NCBI RefSeq assembly: GCF_900110085.1
Contig: NZ_FOCK01000006.1
Span: 239,731 to 303,730, forward strand
DNA: 64,000 nucleotides
Direction: 5' to 3'
DNA from: Prevotella sp. ne3005
GTDB lineage: Bacteria > Bacteroidota > Bacteroidia > Bacteroidales > Bacteroidaceae
The position numbers and the translations under genes are program-made. The notes below the pieces were generated by a model, which was not told the origin of the DNA, did not search any database, and saw only the letters and a list, made by a program, of their open reading frames with translations. Positions 8,581 to 15,875 of the stretch are shown piece after piece (the first letter of the stretch is position 1; each line of letters begins with the position of its first letter).

Positions 8581-9618
8581 TTAAATCAAGTTCATGCCCA
8601 ATTGCTTGCAGGCTTTCCGCATTTCGTCGGGCCAGATGCTAGCCTGTATCTCACCAATATGGCCCTTATGCAACAGCACCATACAGAGACGGCTCTGCCC
8701 TATTCCACCGCCGATACTCAGCGGCAACTTGTCGTTCAACAGCTGCTGATGGAAATAGAGATGTTCGCGCTCTTCCTTACCTTCTATCTTCAGCTGGCGC
8801 AACAGACTTTCCTTGTCTACACGGATACCCATCGAAGAAAGTTCGAATGAACGGCCCAGGACAGGATACCAGATCAGGATATCACCATTGAGTCCTTTCA
8901 GACCATTCTCTGCGACTGTAGACCAGTCGTCGTAGTCCGGCGCACGACCATCGTGTTTCTCGCCATTCGACAGTTTGGCTCCTATACCTATTATAAATAC
9001 AGCCCCGTAAGCCTCGCAGATGGCATCCTCACGCTCTTTCGGAGTCTTGTCAGGATACATCTTCAGCAGTTCCTCAGCATGTATAAAGTGAATCTTCTCA
9101 GGCAGGAAGGGTTTTATCTGAGGATACGTCTCGCACGTCAGATATTCCGTTCTGCGAATGGCCGCATAGATACGCTCCACAATATTCTTCAGAAATGCCA
9201 ATGTGCGATCCTCACGCTTGATAACTGCCTCCCAGTCCCATTGATCCACATACAGCGAGTGGAGATTATCCAACTCCTCGTCCGCGCGTATCGCGTTCAT
9301 ATCTGTATAGATACCATAGCCTGGTTCGATTTTGTACTCTGCAAGCGACAGACGCTTCCACTTGGCCAGCGAGTGCACCACCTCAGCCTGCGCATCATCC
9401 AAGTCCTTGATGGGGAAACTAACAGCACGTTCCACCCCATTCAGGTCGTCGTTGATACCAAGGCCCTTCAACACGAACAGCGGAGCTGTTACACGCCTCA
9501 GGCGCAACTCCGTTGAGAGGTTCTGCTGGAAGAACTCTTTAATCAGTTTGATACCCTGTTCCGTCTGCTTCATATCAAGCAGCGGCTCATACATCACAGG
9601 TTTTATGACTTGTCCCAT
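8581..9618 (-). CDS. asnA: Aspartate--ammonia ligase
   Basis: Makes asparagine from aspartate and ammonia with ATP cleavage to AMP. The 345 residues match the class-II synthetase-like AsnA family (about 330-345). Visible landmarks are RLRRVTAPLFV near residue 40, DMNAIRADEELDNLHS near 105, the SNGEKHDGRAPDYDDW loop near 235 and the C-terminal SIGGGIGQSRLCM motif with its class-II arginine. The ATG at 9616-9618 (MGQVIKPV) is chosen over an upstream TTG because the TATCTTTG promoter box lies between 9646 and 9653, leaving a leader of about 28 nt. Monocistronic, with its own terminator. Confidence 0.96.
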   Translation of the reverse strand: MGQVIKPVMYEPLLDMKQTEQGIKLIKEFFQQNLSTELRLRRVTAPLFVLKGLGINDDLNGVERAVSFPIKDLDDAQAEVVHSLAKWKRLSLAEYKIEPGYGIYTDMNAIRADEELDNLHSLYVDQWDWEAVIKREDRTLAFLKNIVERIYAAIRRTEYLTCETYPQIKPFLPEKIHFIHAEELLKMYPDKTPKEREDAICEAYGAVFIIGIGAKLSNGEKHDGRAPDYDDWSTVAENGLKGLNGDILIWYPVLGRSFELSSMGIRVDKESLLRQLKIEGKEEREHLYFHQQLLNDKLPLSIGGGIGQSRLCMVLLHKGHIGEIQASIWPDEMRKACKQLGMNLI

Positions 9619-9645
9619 AATATAGTTTATGACGATTTTTGGCTG

Positions 9646-9653
9646 CAAAGATA
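9646..9653 (-). promoter_or_regulatory. Promoter -7 box of asnA
   Basis: Minus strand TATCTTTG (perfect TAnnTTTG) 27 nt upstream of the asnA ATG; its position excludes the upstream TTG start. Confidence 0.65.
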
Positions 9654-9813
9654 CACAATTATAATCAAAATGCAATCAAAAATAACAATTATTTTGCAAA
9701 ATTGCAGCAAATCCTTGATATTCGCTAACATTTTGCACACGCACATATTCCTTAAAAGATTTTAATTATCGAAACTTTTCACTTTTCAATTTTCTCTTTT
9801 CACTTCTTTTTTG

Positions 9814-9821
9814 TACCTTTG
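9814..9821 (+). promoter_or_regulatory. Promoter -7 box of tRNA-Arg
   Basis: TACCTTTG, preceded by a T-rich stretch, 19 nt upstream of the tRNA 5-prime end. Confidence 0.65.
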
Positions 9822-9840
9822 CAAAGAATTTACGAGAACA

Positions 9841-9914
9841 GGTCCCGTAGCTTAGCTGAATAGAGCGTCAGATTCCGGTTCTGAAGGTCTTGGGTTTGAA
9901 TCCCAACGGGATCA
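9841..9914 (+). tRNA. tRNA-Arg (anticodon CCG)
   Basis: A full cloverleaf folds by hand. Acceptor GGTCCCG (9841-9847) pairs with CGGGATC (9907-9913). The D-stem is GCTT/GAGC-type, the anticodon stem TCAGA/TCTGA encloses loop TTCCGGT with anticodon CCG, and the T-stem is TTGGG/CCCAA. Discriminator base is A; CCA is not encoded. The last 46 nt are part of a 47-bp sequence repeated at 17879-17925, so this tRNA is the attachment site of the island downstream. Confidence 0.95.
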
Positions 9915-9915
9915 C
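9869..9915 (+). repeat. Island attachment repeat, tRNA-proximal copy (att)
   Basis: The 47-bp sequence beginning CAGATTCCGG and ending CGGGATCAC is identical to 17879-17925. It comprises the anticodon arm, variable loop, T-arm and acceptor 3-prime strand, so integration keeps the tRNA intact. Confidence 0.92.
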
Positions 9916-9956
9916 GAGGGATAGGCGAAGCCAATCCAGATTTGAAAAATCATTTG

Positions 9957-9999
9957 ATTATCGAGAATCCCAGTAAACAAAGGGCTTCTCGATAATTTT
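9957..9999 (+). terminator. Intrinsic terminator carried by the island behind tRNA-Arg
   Basis: 11-bp perfect stem ATTATCGAGAA (9957-9967) with TTCTCGATAAT (9986-9996), then TTTC. It replaces the original chromosomal terminator, which now lies at 17930-17974 beyond the other att copy. Its loop contains the TAAACAAAGGG motif also present at 17847-17857. Confidence 0.6.
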
Positions 10000-10059
10000 C
10001 ATTCAGGGGGGTATGGACTTCCTACTTTTCGGTCTGAGTCCAACTTTTAGAGTGAAAAA

Positions 10060-10111
10060 TCGGCGCAAAATCAGCGCAAAATGCCAAAATCGGCGCAAAA
10101 TCGGCGCAAAT
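10060..10111 (+). repeat. 11-bp iterons at the integrase end (probable recombinase arm sites)
   Basis: Four 11-bp units matching TCGGCGCAAAA start at 10060, 10071 (one mismatch: TCAGCGC), 10090 and 10101. Two units recur at 17796-17817 near the other end. Spacing of one helical turn and presence at both ends suggest binding sites for integrase or an excision factor. Confidence 0.6.
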
Positions 10112-10122
10112 TTTTAGTTAAA

Positions 10123-11037
10123 ATGGCAACGATTACAACTGAGTACGGAAAGCTAAGTAGCAACAAGACAAGAACCGTCTATCTGAGAATCAGAAGTGGC
10201 AAGACAGAGAAGCGTATCAACACGCAAGTCAAAGTATTGGAATCCGAGATCTCGCCTCGCACCAAAAAGATTACCTACACTCTACTGAAAGAGTTCGAGA
10301 ATCATCTGTCAAAGAAGCCCAGAGCACAGTCGCTTTACTTAGGCGAACTACGTCATTTGTTCCGTGAGGCGATGCTTGAATTCAACACAGAAGAAAAGAC
10401 CATTATCAAAAGTGATCCGTTCATCCGCTACAAAGTACCTAAACAAGTAATGAAGAAAGGTGTCCGTGCACTCACCTTGGAAGAGCTGATGAAAGTCTAT
10501 CACTATCGAGGCAAACCAGGAAGCCGTTCCCAACTTGCGCGTGATACCTTTATACTATCGTTCTGCCTGATGGGAATGAACTCAGTAGATTTGTTCTCGG
10601 CAACGAACTACAAAAACGGCTTCATCAAGTATAACAGAACGAAGACCAAAGACCGCAGAAACGATGAAGCCTACATCGAGGTAAAAGTACACCCGTTTAT
10701 CAAGCCACTTATGAAGAAATATGCGGGCGCCAAAACCGTCTTCAATTTCTGCTCACGTTACAACGACTACGAAGGCTTCAACAAGAACCTGAACATCGGT
10801 CTGAAAACTATTGGCAAAGCTGTGGGCATTAGCGACCTCGAATTTTATCAGGCGCGCCACACTTTTGCCACCCTATCCTGAAACCTGATGAAGTTCAGCA
10901 AAGGCGACGTTGATGAAGCACTCAACCACGTTGGTAGTTTTGAAGTGGCAGACATTTACATTGCGAAGGACTTTTCCATCATCAACGACAACAACTTTAA
11001 GCTCATCAAACGAGTCTTCAAAAAAGAGCTTGCTTGA
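10123..11037 (+). pseudogene. Tyrosine recombinase (phage integrase SAM-like), broken by in-frame TGA
   Basis: Site-specific recombinase expected to insert and excise this island. The frame from ATG 10123 (MATITTEYGK) covers the N-terminal arm domain, SAM-like core-binding domain and most of the catalytic domain, up to the ARHTFATLS motif. There a TGA at 10879-10881 stops it. The same frame continues for 51 more codons with KGDVDEALNHVGS and the motif VADIYIAKDFS, which holds the expected catalytic tyrosine, ending at TGA 11035-11037. A single C-to-T change (CGA to TGA) would explain it. The first catalytic arginine position reads LMGMNSVDL, a variant seen in some Bacteroidota integrases. An upstream ATG at 10081 overlaps the iterons and is less likely. 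Confidence 0.85.
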
Positions 11038-11241
11038 GTGTATCGTTTTTCCGTTGGGGCAGCCTAATACCCCTGAAAGTAACATTTCAGGGTTGGACCG
11101 GGCTGTTAAAGAGCAAGCTCTGCCCTGTGTTTATAGGCATTTCCGCCAATCAGTCTGATGTATCATTCCTTCGAAACAAGAAAGTCGGCATTAGACAGAA
11201 AAATAATCTGAAAAGACGGCCAATATTTGCCAAATTATTAG

Positions 11242-11249
11242 TAACTTTG
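11242..11249 (+). promoter_or_regulatory. Promoter -7 box of the HEPN/Abi gene
   Basis: TAACTTTG 18 nt upstream of the ATG at 11268; this gives the defence-type gene its own promoter. Confidence 0.6.
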
Positions 11250-11267
11250 CACTAAAATATAGAGCAC

Positions 11268-11957
11268 ATGAAGTATTCAAAATTCGAAGATATTATATCA
11301 CAACAACGCATGCGCAAGTACTTGTTGGCATGCAACAATGAAAGCAAAAGAGCAATGACGCTCTATCGTTACAACCTGAAATTGTCTCAGGAAATGTTTG
11401 CCCTCATCAGCTGTTTCGAGGTCACATTGCGTAATCGTATCGATAAGGAAATGAAAGCCCATTTCGGCAATGACTGGTTACGTGACTTAGTGTTGCCAGG
11501 AGGTGCTTTTTACGCAAATCCCCGTGTTGACAAGACTTACAAAATCATCAAGAAAGCATACGATGGGCTGAATGCAGCAGGTACTTATTCCCATTCAAAA
11601 CTACTTTCTGAAATGGAGTTTGGGGTATGGAAATATATGTTCAACAACCTTCAATATGGTCTGTGCGGAAGACACTTACTTCACATATTTCCCAACAAGC
11701 CAACGTCAACAAGAACCAATCGCATTGATAATTCTAGAATCTTTCTGGAATTGGATTACATCAATAATATTCGGAACCGCATTGCCCATCATGAGCCAAT
11801 ATGCTTTGGCTATCCTATATGTATTGACACGACTTATGCTCTCAACAACTATACGAGGATGATGACTTTGTTTCAATGGATGGGTATAGATGCAAATGAC
11901 TTCCTTTATGGTATAGACCATGTTGGAAGAGAATGCGGTAAGATAATGTGCATTTAG
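11268..11957 (+). CDS. Abi-family (Abi_2, HEPN-type) abortive infection protein
   Basis: Probable anti-phage protein of the Abi_2 (AbiD/AbiF-like) family, many of which are thought to act as HEPN ribonucleases. The 229 residues show the N-terminal family pattern (LACNNESKRAMTLYRYN near 20-36, then FEVTLRNRID). The HEPN active-site motif Rx4H is clear at Arg169 to His174 in NIRNRIAHHEP. The gene has its own TAACTTTG promoter and sits first after the broken integrase in the island. The strongly structured intergenic region at 12053-12421 lies directly downstream and could be part of the same system; that link is inference. Confidence 0.85.
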   Translation: MKYSKFEDIISQQRMRKYLLACNNESKRAMTLYRYNLKLSQEMFALISCFEVTLRNRIDKEMKAHFGNDWLRDLVLPGGAFYANPRVDKTYKIIKKAYDGLNAAGTYSHSKLLSEMEFGVWKYMFNNLQYGLCGRHLLHIFPNKPTSTRTNRIDNSRIFLELDYINNIRNRIAHHEPICFGYPICIDTTYALNNYTRMMTLFQWMGIDANDFLYGIDHVGRECGKIMCI

Positions 11958-12052
11958 CCATAACATGACCTACAATTGACAAGAAAAGAGAAAAAATGAT
12001 GCGATTTATGTAAATATATGCAGAAATATTTGGATAATTCGTAATAAATCCC

Positions 12053-12060
12053 TATCTTTG
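12053..12060 (+). promoter_or_regulatory. Promoter -7 box of small RNA unit 1
   Basis: TATCTTTG, followed within 12 nt by a hairpin and T-run. Confidence 0.55.
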
Positions 12061-12063
12061 CAT

Positions 12064-12114
12064 CGTTCATTCCTGGTAGTCCCTGAAGCAATTCAAACTA
12101 TCAGGTGTTTTTTT
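12064..12114 (+). ncRNA. Candidate short RNA, unit 1 of a tandem pair (hairpin plus U-tract)
   Basis: Directly after the TATCTTTG box comes a 9-bp stem, CCTGGTAGT (12072-12080) with ACTATCAGG (12097-12105), and then a seven-T run ending near 12114. A transcript would be only about 50 nt. Unit 2 lies 192 bp downstream with the same arrangement, similar sequence upstream, and three compensatory base-pair changes in the stem. No ORF fits in it. It could be a regulatory RNA, or only a promoter immediately silenced by a terminator. Confidence 0.5.
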
Positions 12115-12142
12115 GCCCATAAGCGAACCCATCACACCCACC

Positions 12143-12198
12143 AAATATGTAAAATCATACGGAGAATCTTCACATTCTCAGTAGAATCTTACATATTT
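12143..12198. repeat. Nested hairpin between the two small-RNA units
   Basis: Outer 10-bp perfect stem AAATATGTAA (12143-12152) with TTACATATTT (12189-12198) and inner 6-bp stem GAGAAT/ATTCTC. It lies between small-RNA units 1 and 2, in a 511-bp intergenic stretch (11958-12468) in which I see no coding gene. Confidence 0.5.
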
Positions 12199-12244
12199 TG
12201 CTATCAAAACTCACTCAATTCTTGGATTATTCAGAATTATTCCC

Positions 12245-12252
12245 TACCTTTA
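12245..12252 (+). promoter_or_regulatory. Promoter-like -7 box of small RNA unit 2
   Basis: TACCTTTA, one mismatch from TAnnTTTG, in the same position relative to its hairpin as the box of unit 1. Confidence 0.4.
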
Positions 12253-12255
12253 CAC

Positions 12256-12306
12256 CGTTGATTCCCGGCAGCCTCTGATTTATCAAGCTGTCGGGTCTGT
12301 TTTTAT
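12256..12306 (+). ncRNA. Candidate short RNA, unit 2 of a tandem pair (hairpin plus U-tract)
   Basis: CCCGGCAGC (12264-12272) pairs with GCTGTCGGG (12287-12295), followed by TCTGTTTTTATT. Compared with unit 1, stem pairs 3, 6 and 9 change from T-A to C-G on both strands, so the pairing is preserved while the sequence changes. This is good evidence that the RNA structure matters. Confidence 0.5.
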
Positions 12307-12421
12307 TGACGATAATCGTCAAATACAACAGAAAGTGGCCCCACTGCGGCCATTATTCTAGATTGTTAGTTGGCTCACATTACAATTTCTATTACAAAAT
12401 TGTCGACTCACTGCGTCGACA
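12306..12421. repeat. Cluster of three short hairpins, two sharing a YCACTGC loop
   Basis: TTGACGA-TAA-TCGTCAA (12306-12322); TGGCC-CCACTGC-GGCCA (12336-12352); GTCGAC-TCACTGC-GTCGAC (12402-12420). The last two have different stems but nearly the same 7-nt loop, and both are followed by an ATT-rich tail. No protein-coding frame is seen. Confidence 0.45.
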
Positions 12422-12468
12422 TTCTTTGGAATGACAGGTTAACACACTTAGGAAATTCAGTAACTCAA

Positions 12469-13299
12469 TCAATGGTATTTATACTCAACACCATAGCCTT
12501 GATAGATTTCCTCTTTAAGATCTTTTATCTTTTTGTTATCAATAATCACATAAGGTGTTTCTTCCAGCAAACGAATGATACCACACAAGTTTTCATCGTT
12601 AGGTTCTTCTGAAAGATAGAGAATTTGGGCTAGATTATAGCAAGCCATTGTTTTTATCTTCAGCAACATAATCTCTGTTTCGTCAGACAGTACCTTGCCT
12701 TCCCTGAATGGCAAAGTCAGCAAACGTTGGTACATATCCTTTGCTTTCGAAATGTCAGGCTTTCTTCCGATGTAACCAAAGTGATAAGCTAGTGCATAGT
12801 TCCACATACCTGCTGCATCACCTATATCTGCCAGTTTCTTCACGTACTCCATCATGTGCTCATTGTCCTCAAGCATACCATAGTATCCCATCATATTTGT
12901 CAAGCCAGTAGCCAAACCGGCATTGGCAGCTTCCATGAAAAAGGGGACAGCTTTATCTACCTTGCCAGTCATCGTGTAAAACACACCTATATTATTATAG
13001 GCTTCGGTGACTCCCTCTTTTGCCGCCAATCTGTAGCAATCAATCACGAGATCCACTACATTCGGATATTTGTCGTAGTATTCCGATAGTGTGTAGATAT
13101 TAAAATCGAGCACACACTGTCTGGCTTCCTGATAGGTAAACAGCTCGTGACTAAAGGGTGAAAGTTCTTGCCCTTGAAACAAGACATCTTCTACAGGCTT
13201 CAGATGCTCAGCAGTTAAAGGTCTCTCATACATCAGCATCTGCATTTTGTCATAAACCAGATGGCTGTAGAACTGCTCCTTATCATATATCTCTTTCAT
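12469..13299 (-). CDS. Sel1-like repeat protein
   Basis: Function unknown. The 276 residues contain Sel1/TPR-type helical repeats: CYRLAAKEGVTEAYNNIGVFY near 88-108, FFMEAANAGLATGLTNMMGYYG near 120-141, and a further unit at GDAAGMWNYALAYHFGYI. Such solenoids mediate protein contacts. No signal peptide or membrane segment is visible, so it is probably cytoplasmic. It is island cargo, 11 bp downstream of the DUF3127 gene on the same strand. A second Sel1-repeat protein lies at 15876-17216. Confidence 0.75.
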   Translation of the reverse strand: MKEIYDKEQFYSHLVYDKMQMLMYERPLTAEHLKPVEDVLFQGQELSPFSHELFTYQEARQCVLDFNIYTLSEYYDKYPNVVDLVIDCYRLAAKEGVTEAYNNIGVFYTMTGKVDKAVPFFMEAANAGLATGLTNMMGYYGMLEDNEHMMEYVKKLADIGDAAGMWNYALAYHFGYIGRKPDISKAKDMYQRLLTLPFREGKVLSDETEIMLLKIKTMACYNLAQILYLSEEPNDENLCGIIRLLEETPYVIIDNKKIKDLKEEIYQGYGVEYKYH

Positions 13300-13310
13300 C
13301 CGCGCTAAAA

Positions 13311-13712
13311 CTAAAAGGGCAATTCACTCCCATCATTAGTATTGAAAGGATCATCTGCGCCAGGAGTAGGTGCATCAAAAGGCAGATTGCTGAAAGGCGG
13401 ATTTGGATCCGCCTGTATAGTCTGGGCCTGAACTGTTGCCTGGTTTCGAATTACATTATATGCTCTAAAATCGTTAAACCATCGCCCATTATATTCTCGT
13501 GCATCTATATCAAACTGCACAGTGAGGTCTTCACCCATTTGTATATTCAACTGTTTAATCCTATCTTCACCAAACACAGTGAATGCACAATGCCTCGGAT
13601 ACTGGCCTGGCACCTCAATCACATACTCCTGCATCATCCAGGGATTCCCCGTCTTCGATGATGTCCCACTCTTAGGTTCCTGTACTACAATAATCTTTCC
13701 TGTTAGTTCCAT
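13311..13712 (-). CDS. DUF3127 domain protein
   Basis: Small protein of a Bacteroidota family with an OB-like, single-strand-binding-type appearance. The start MELTGKIIVVQEPKSG at ATG 13710-13712, the TGNPWMMQEYVIE core and the FDIDAREYNGRWFNDFRAYNV region match DUF3127 as I know it. An in-frame TTG/GTG upstream would add an unrelated, arginine-rich tail overlapping the next gene and is rejected. The C-terminal 40 residues are acidic and proline-rich and end in DDPFNTNDGSELPF, like the acidic tails of SSB-type proteins. It sits between the zinc-ribbon and Sel1 genes in one probable operon. Confidence 0.82.
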   Translation of the reverse strand: MELTGKIIVVQEPKSGTSSKTGNPWMMQEYVIEVPGQYPRHCAFTVFGEDRIKQLNIQMGEDLTVQFDIDAREYNGRWFNDFRAYNVIRNQATVQAQTIQADPNPPFSNLPFDAPTPGADDPFNTNDGSELPF

Positions 13713-13726
13713 ATTCCTTCTTATGA

Positions 13727-14008
13727 TTAATCTTCTAAACAATAAAGCCCTTGGTTCTCGAGTTCTCCACCACATTCTGGGCAATTGTCTGCAGGTTTCC
13801 AGTCGTCAGTATGTCGCCCTTTGCATTTGGGGCAAGGAAGAGTACCCTCAAAAACGGTTCCTAATTCAAAGTACCGACTGAAAACGTGCTTACAATCATG
13901 GCATACGAAATATGCCACAATACTATCCATCAACATATCTGACCCTTCTGACGGGGCAGTTATTTCCCAGCCACAATTCTTACATTTGTATAATAGGTGT
14001 TCTGCCAT
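13727..14008 (-). CDS. Small zinc-ribbon protein
   Basis: Function unknown; likely a metal-binding accessory protein. The 93 residues hold four CxxC pairs (CKNC, CHDC, CPKC, CPEC), forming two zinc ribbons, the first N-terminal. The start at ATG 14006-14008 (MAEHLLYKCK) is chosen because the TACCTTTG promoter box at 14030-14037 overlaps the alternative upstream start. It lies 14 bp upstream of the DUF3127 gene and is the first gene of a probable zinc ribbon-DUF3127-Sel1 operon. Confidence 0.75.
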   Translation of the reverse strand: MAEHLLYKCKNCGWEITAPSEGSDMLMDSIVAYFVCHDCKHVFSRYFELGTVFEGTLPCPKCKGRHTDDWKPADNCPECGGELENQGLYCLED

Positions 14009-14029
14009 CTGATATAAAGTTTGTTGGTG

Positions 14030-14037
14030 CAAAGGTA
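14030..14037 (-). promoter_or_regulatory. Promoter -7 box of the zinc-ribbon/DUF3127/Sel1 operon
   Basis: Minus strand TACCTTTG, 21 nt upstream of the chosen ATG. Confidence 0.6.
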
Positions 14038-14182
14038 CGGAAAATAAAAGAAATCACCAAGCAAAATCTATTTGCAAGGCTTGTAAATGGATAATAAAAC
14101 GATTAGGCGAGATTTATGTTTCTTACTTGCAAGAAATATAAGTATTTATGCTATGTTAAACTCTCTGTGTTTACCACTGTAA

Positions 14183-15055
14183 CTAATAATTACCTGGATA
14201 CTTTGGGGGTTTAAAGGAGTTTCGATATGTAATTTCGTCCATTATATGTGGAGAATATGAACTATAATCATACTTTAAAATTGTTGGAATAATGAAGAGC
14301 AAATTATCTATAGGGTGGTATTTGTCTATGTTGAAGCCCTTAATAGATGAAGGGAGCCATATTATTCGTACACTAGTTCCTGAAAACGCATAGTCTTGAA
14401 TTGAAGAGGTTCCACTTAAAACTTGATATTCAGACCCTTTTCCCACATATGCAATAAGTTCGTTATTATTGCTATATAACCCACCTTCCCCGTCAACAAA
14501 GAAATCATCTGACTGACTCTCTAATTCAATATATTTATTAGGTGATGCCATATTCATAAATGGGTTATCCTCAAAAAACTTCACAGAAGTTCCAATTATT
14601 ATTTTTCTAAACCTACAAGAAAAAAAGGCATCCCTTCTAACATGTTCTACTTCATTGGGAATAATATATTCCTCTTGATTGAAATAATCAAAACACCTAA
14701 TTAATTCTTTTTTATCTTTAGAAAAAAGCGTTTTATTCTCCACTTCAAAAAAAGGCGAATAACAGATGACATTGCATATTGCCAATGGCAGATCTGCATA
14801 TCTAATTTCCTTTACTGATGAAGGGATAATTAATGTTTCCAACTGATAGTTTTTGTTGGGGACAGACAAAGTTTCATATAACGGATTATCATAACAAATT
14901 CTATAAATGATATTTGTTCCTTCTAATATTGAATAACTTGTTATATTCTCATCTTTAATTCCCCAGAAATCCAAAATAGAGCGAGATATTCGTTCATAAA
15001 CAGCTGTTTCGTTTTCTTTTCCGTATTCTTTTTCTATCAACAGTTTCTTGTCCAT
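14183..15055 (-). CDS. BspA-like leucine-rich repeat protein
   Basis: The 290-residue protein has LRR_5/BspA-type repeats with the pattern IPSSVKEI and IPNEVEHVRRDAFFSCRFRKIIIGTSV, then YAFSGTSVRIIWLPSSIKGF. There is no signal peptide, which is unusual for BspA-like proteins and suggests a cytoplasmic role. The gene is AT-rich compared with the chromosome on either side, consistent with transfer. It lies 32 bp downstream of the DUF2971 gene. In defence-type islands, repeat proteins of this sort sometimes act as sensors, but nothing here shows that. Confidence 0.65.
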   Translation of the reverse strand: MDKKLLIEKEYGKENETAVYERISRSILDFWGIKDENITSYSILEGTNIIYRICYDNPLYETLSVPNKNYQLETLIIPSSVKEIRYADLPLAICNVICYSPFFEVENKTLFSKDKKELIRCFDYFNQEEYIIPNEVEHVRRDAFFSCRFRKIIIGTSVKFFEDNPFMNMASPNKYIELESQSDDFFVDGEGGLYSNNNELIAYVGKGSEYQVLSGTSSIQDYAFSGTSVRIIWLPSSIKGFNIDKYHPIDNLLFIIPTILKYDYSSYSPHIMDEITYRNSFKPPKYPGNY

Positions 15056-15087
15056 ATCACTAGTGTTCGGTTAATACTAATAAATAC

Positions 15088-15870
15088 TTAAATGTATACG
15101 CTCCATGGTGAATCACCCTCAAAATCACATAAATTACGCTCATTAATAAACGAATTATATTCCCAAATTCTTTTTTCCCAGAACAACTCGCTATTGATTA
15201 TCTTTTCACCCAATAGTTGTTTTAATATAGTGAAATTTATTGATGAGAAAATCTTTTTTTCTGGCGTAATGTCATCAGCTCTACGTAGTATTATTCCTTC
15301 AAGGGAATCACCTATTTCATATAATAACCTAAGATCATTAATATCATTCTTTGCTATAATGCGATATTCTTGTTCATATGACCAATCATTTGTTTTCTTA
15401 AAAAACAAATCCACTATTTCTTGTTCAGTAAATGGGACAAGTGTGCCATTCTCGTTTATAGAAAAATGAATGTCAGGAGTATATGTTTTATCATAATCAA
15501 CACTTGCTGTTTGTAAAACGAAAGATGGTTTTGCCTTCAATAATTTTGCTTTATTGAAAACTAAGCAGACTCCCCTTCCTTTATCGGCATAATGTCCCCA
15601 CATTGCAGGAATATCAAATCCCAACCTATCAATACTTTTATCATCCTGCGTTAAAGATAATTGTTGATATTTGCCTAATTCTTTTCTCACGTAATCAAAA
15701 TCTGTTCCTTCAAGAGTCTTTGAGAAAAGAGGCCTATATAACTCATTAATGTCATTTAAGTCGCATAGTTTTCCAAGAAGTAACGTATTTGATAGCAATA
15801 TTTTAATGCAACTATCAAATGAAGTATAATGATACAATTTCTCAAGTTTGTTAAATTCGTCTTTTTCCAT
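15088..15870 (-). CDS. DUF2971 domain protein
   Basis: Function unknown. The 260 residues match DUF2971: KLYHYTSFDSCIKILLSNTL at the N-terminus, NDINELYRP, AMWGHYADKGRGVCLVFNKAKL near the middle, and EYRIIAKND further on. The family often occurs in mobile and defence islands. The ATG at 15868-15870 is preferred over a TTG at 15891 that lies inside the upstream gene; it leaves 5 bp after that gene's stop. It is the middle gene of the probable operon Sel1-DUF2971-LRR. Confidence 0.75.
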   Translation of the reverse strand: MEKDEFNKLEKLYHYTSFDSCIKILLSNTLLLGKLCDLNDINELYRPLFSKTLEGTDFDYVRKELGKYQQLSLTQDDKSIDRLGFDIPAMWGHYADKGRGVCLVFNKAKLLKAKPSFVLQTASVDYDKTYTPDIHFSINENGTLVPFTEQEIVDLFFKKTNDWSYEQEYRIIAKNDINDLRLLYEIGDSLEGIILRRADDITPEKKIFSSINFTILKQLLGEKIINSELFWEKRIWEYNSFINERNLCDFEGDSPWSVYI

Positions 15871-15875
15871 ATTCC

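Noticed and set aside
11071..11092. Terminator after the broken integrase (CCCTGAAA/TTTCAGGG)
   Set aside because: The 8-bp hairpin is real, but no T-run follows on either strand, so termination is not supported.
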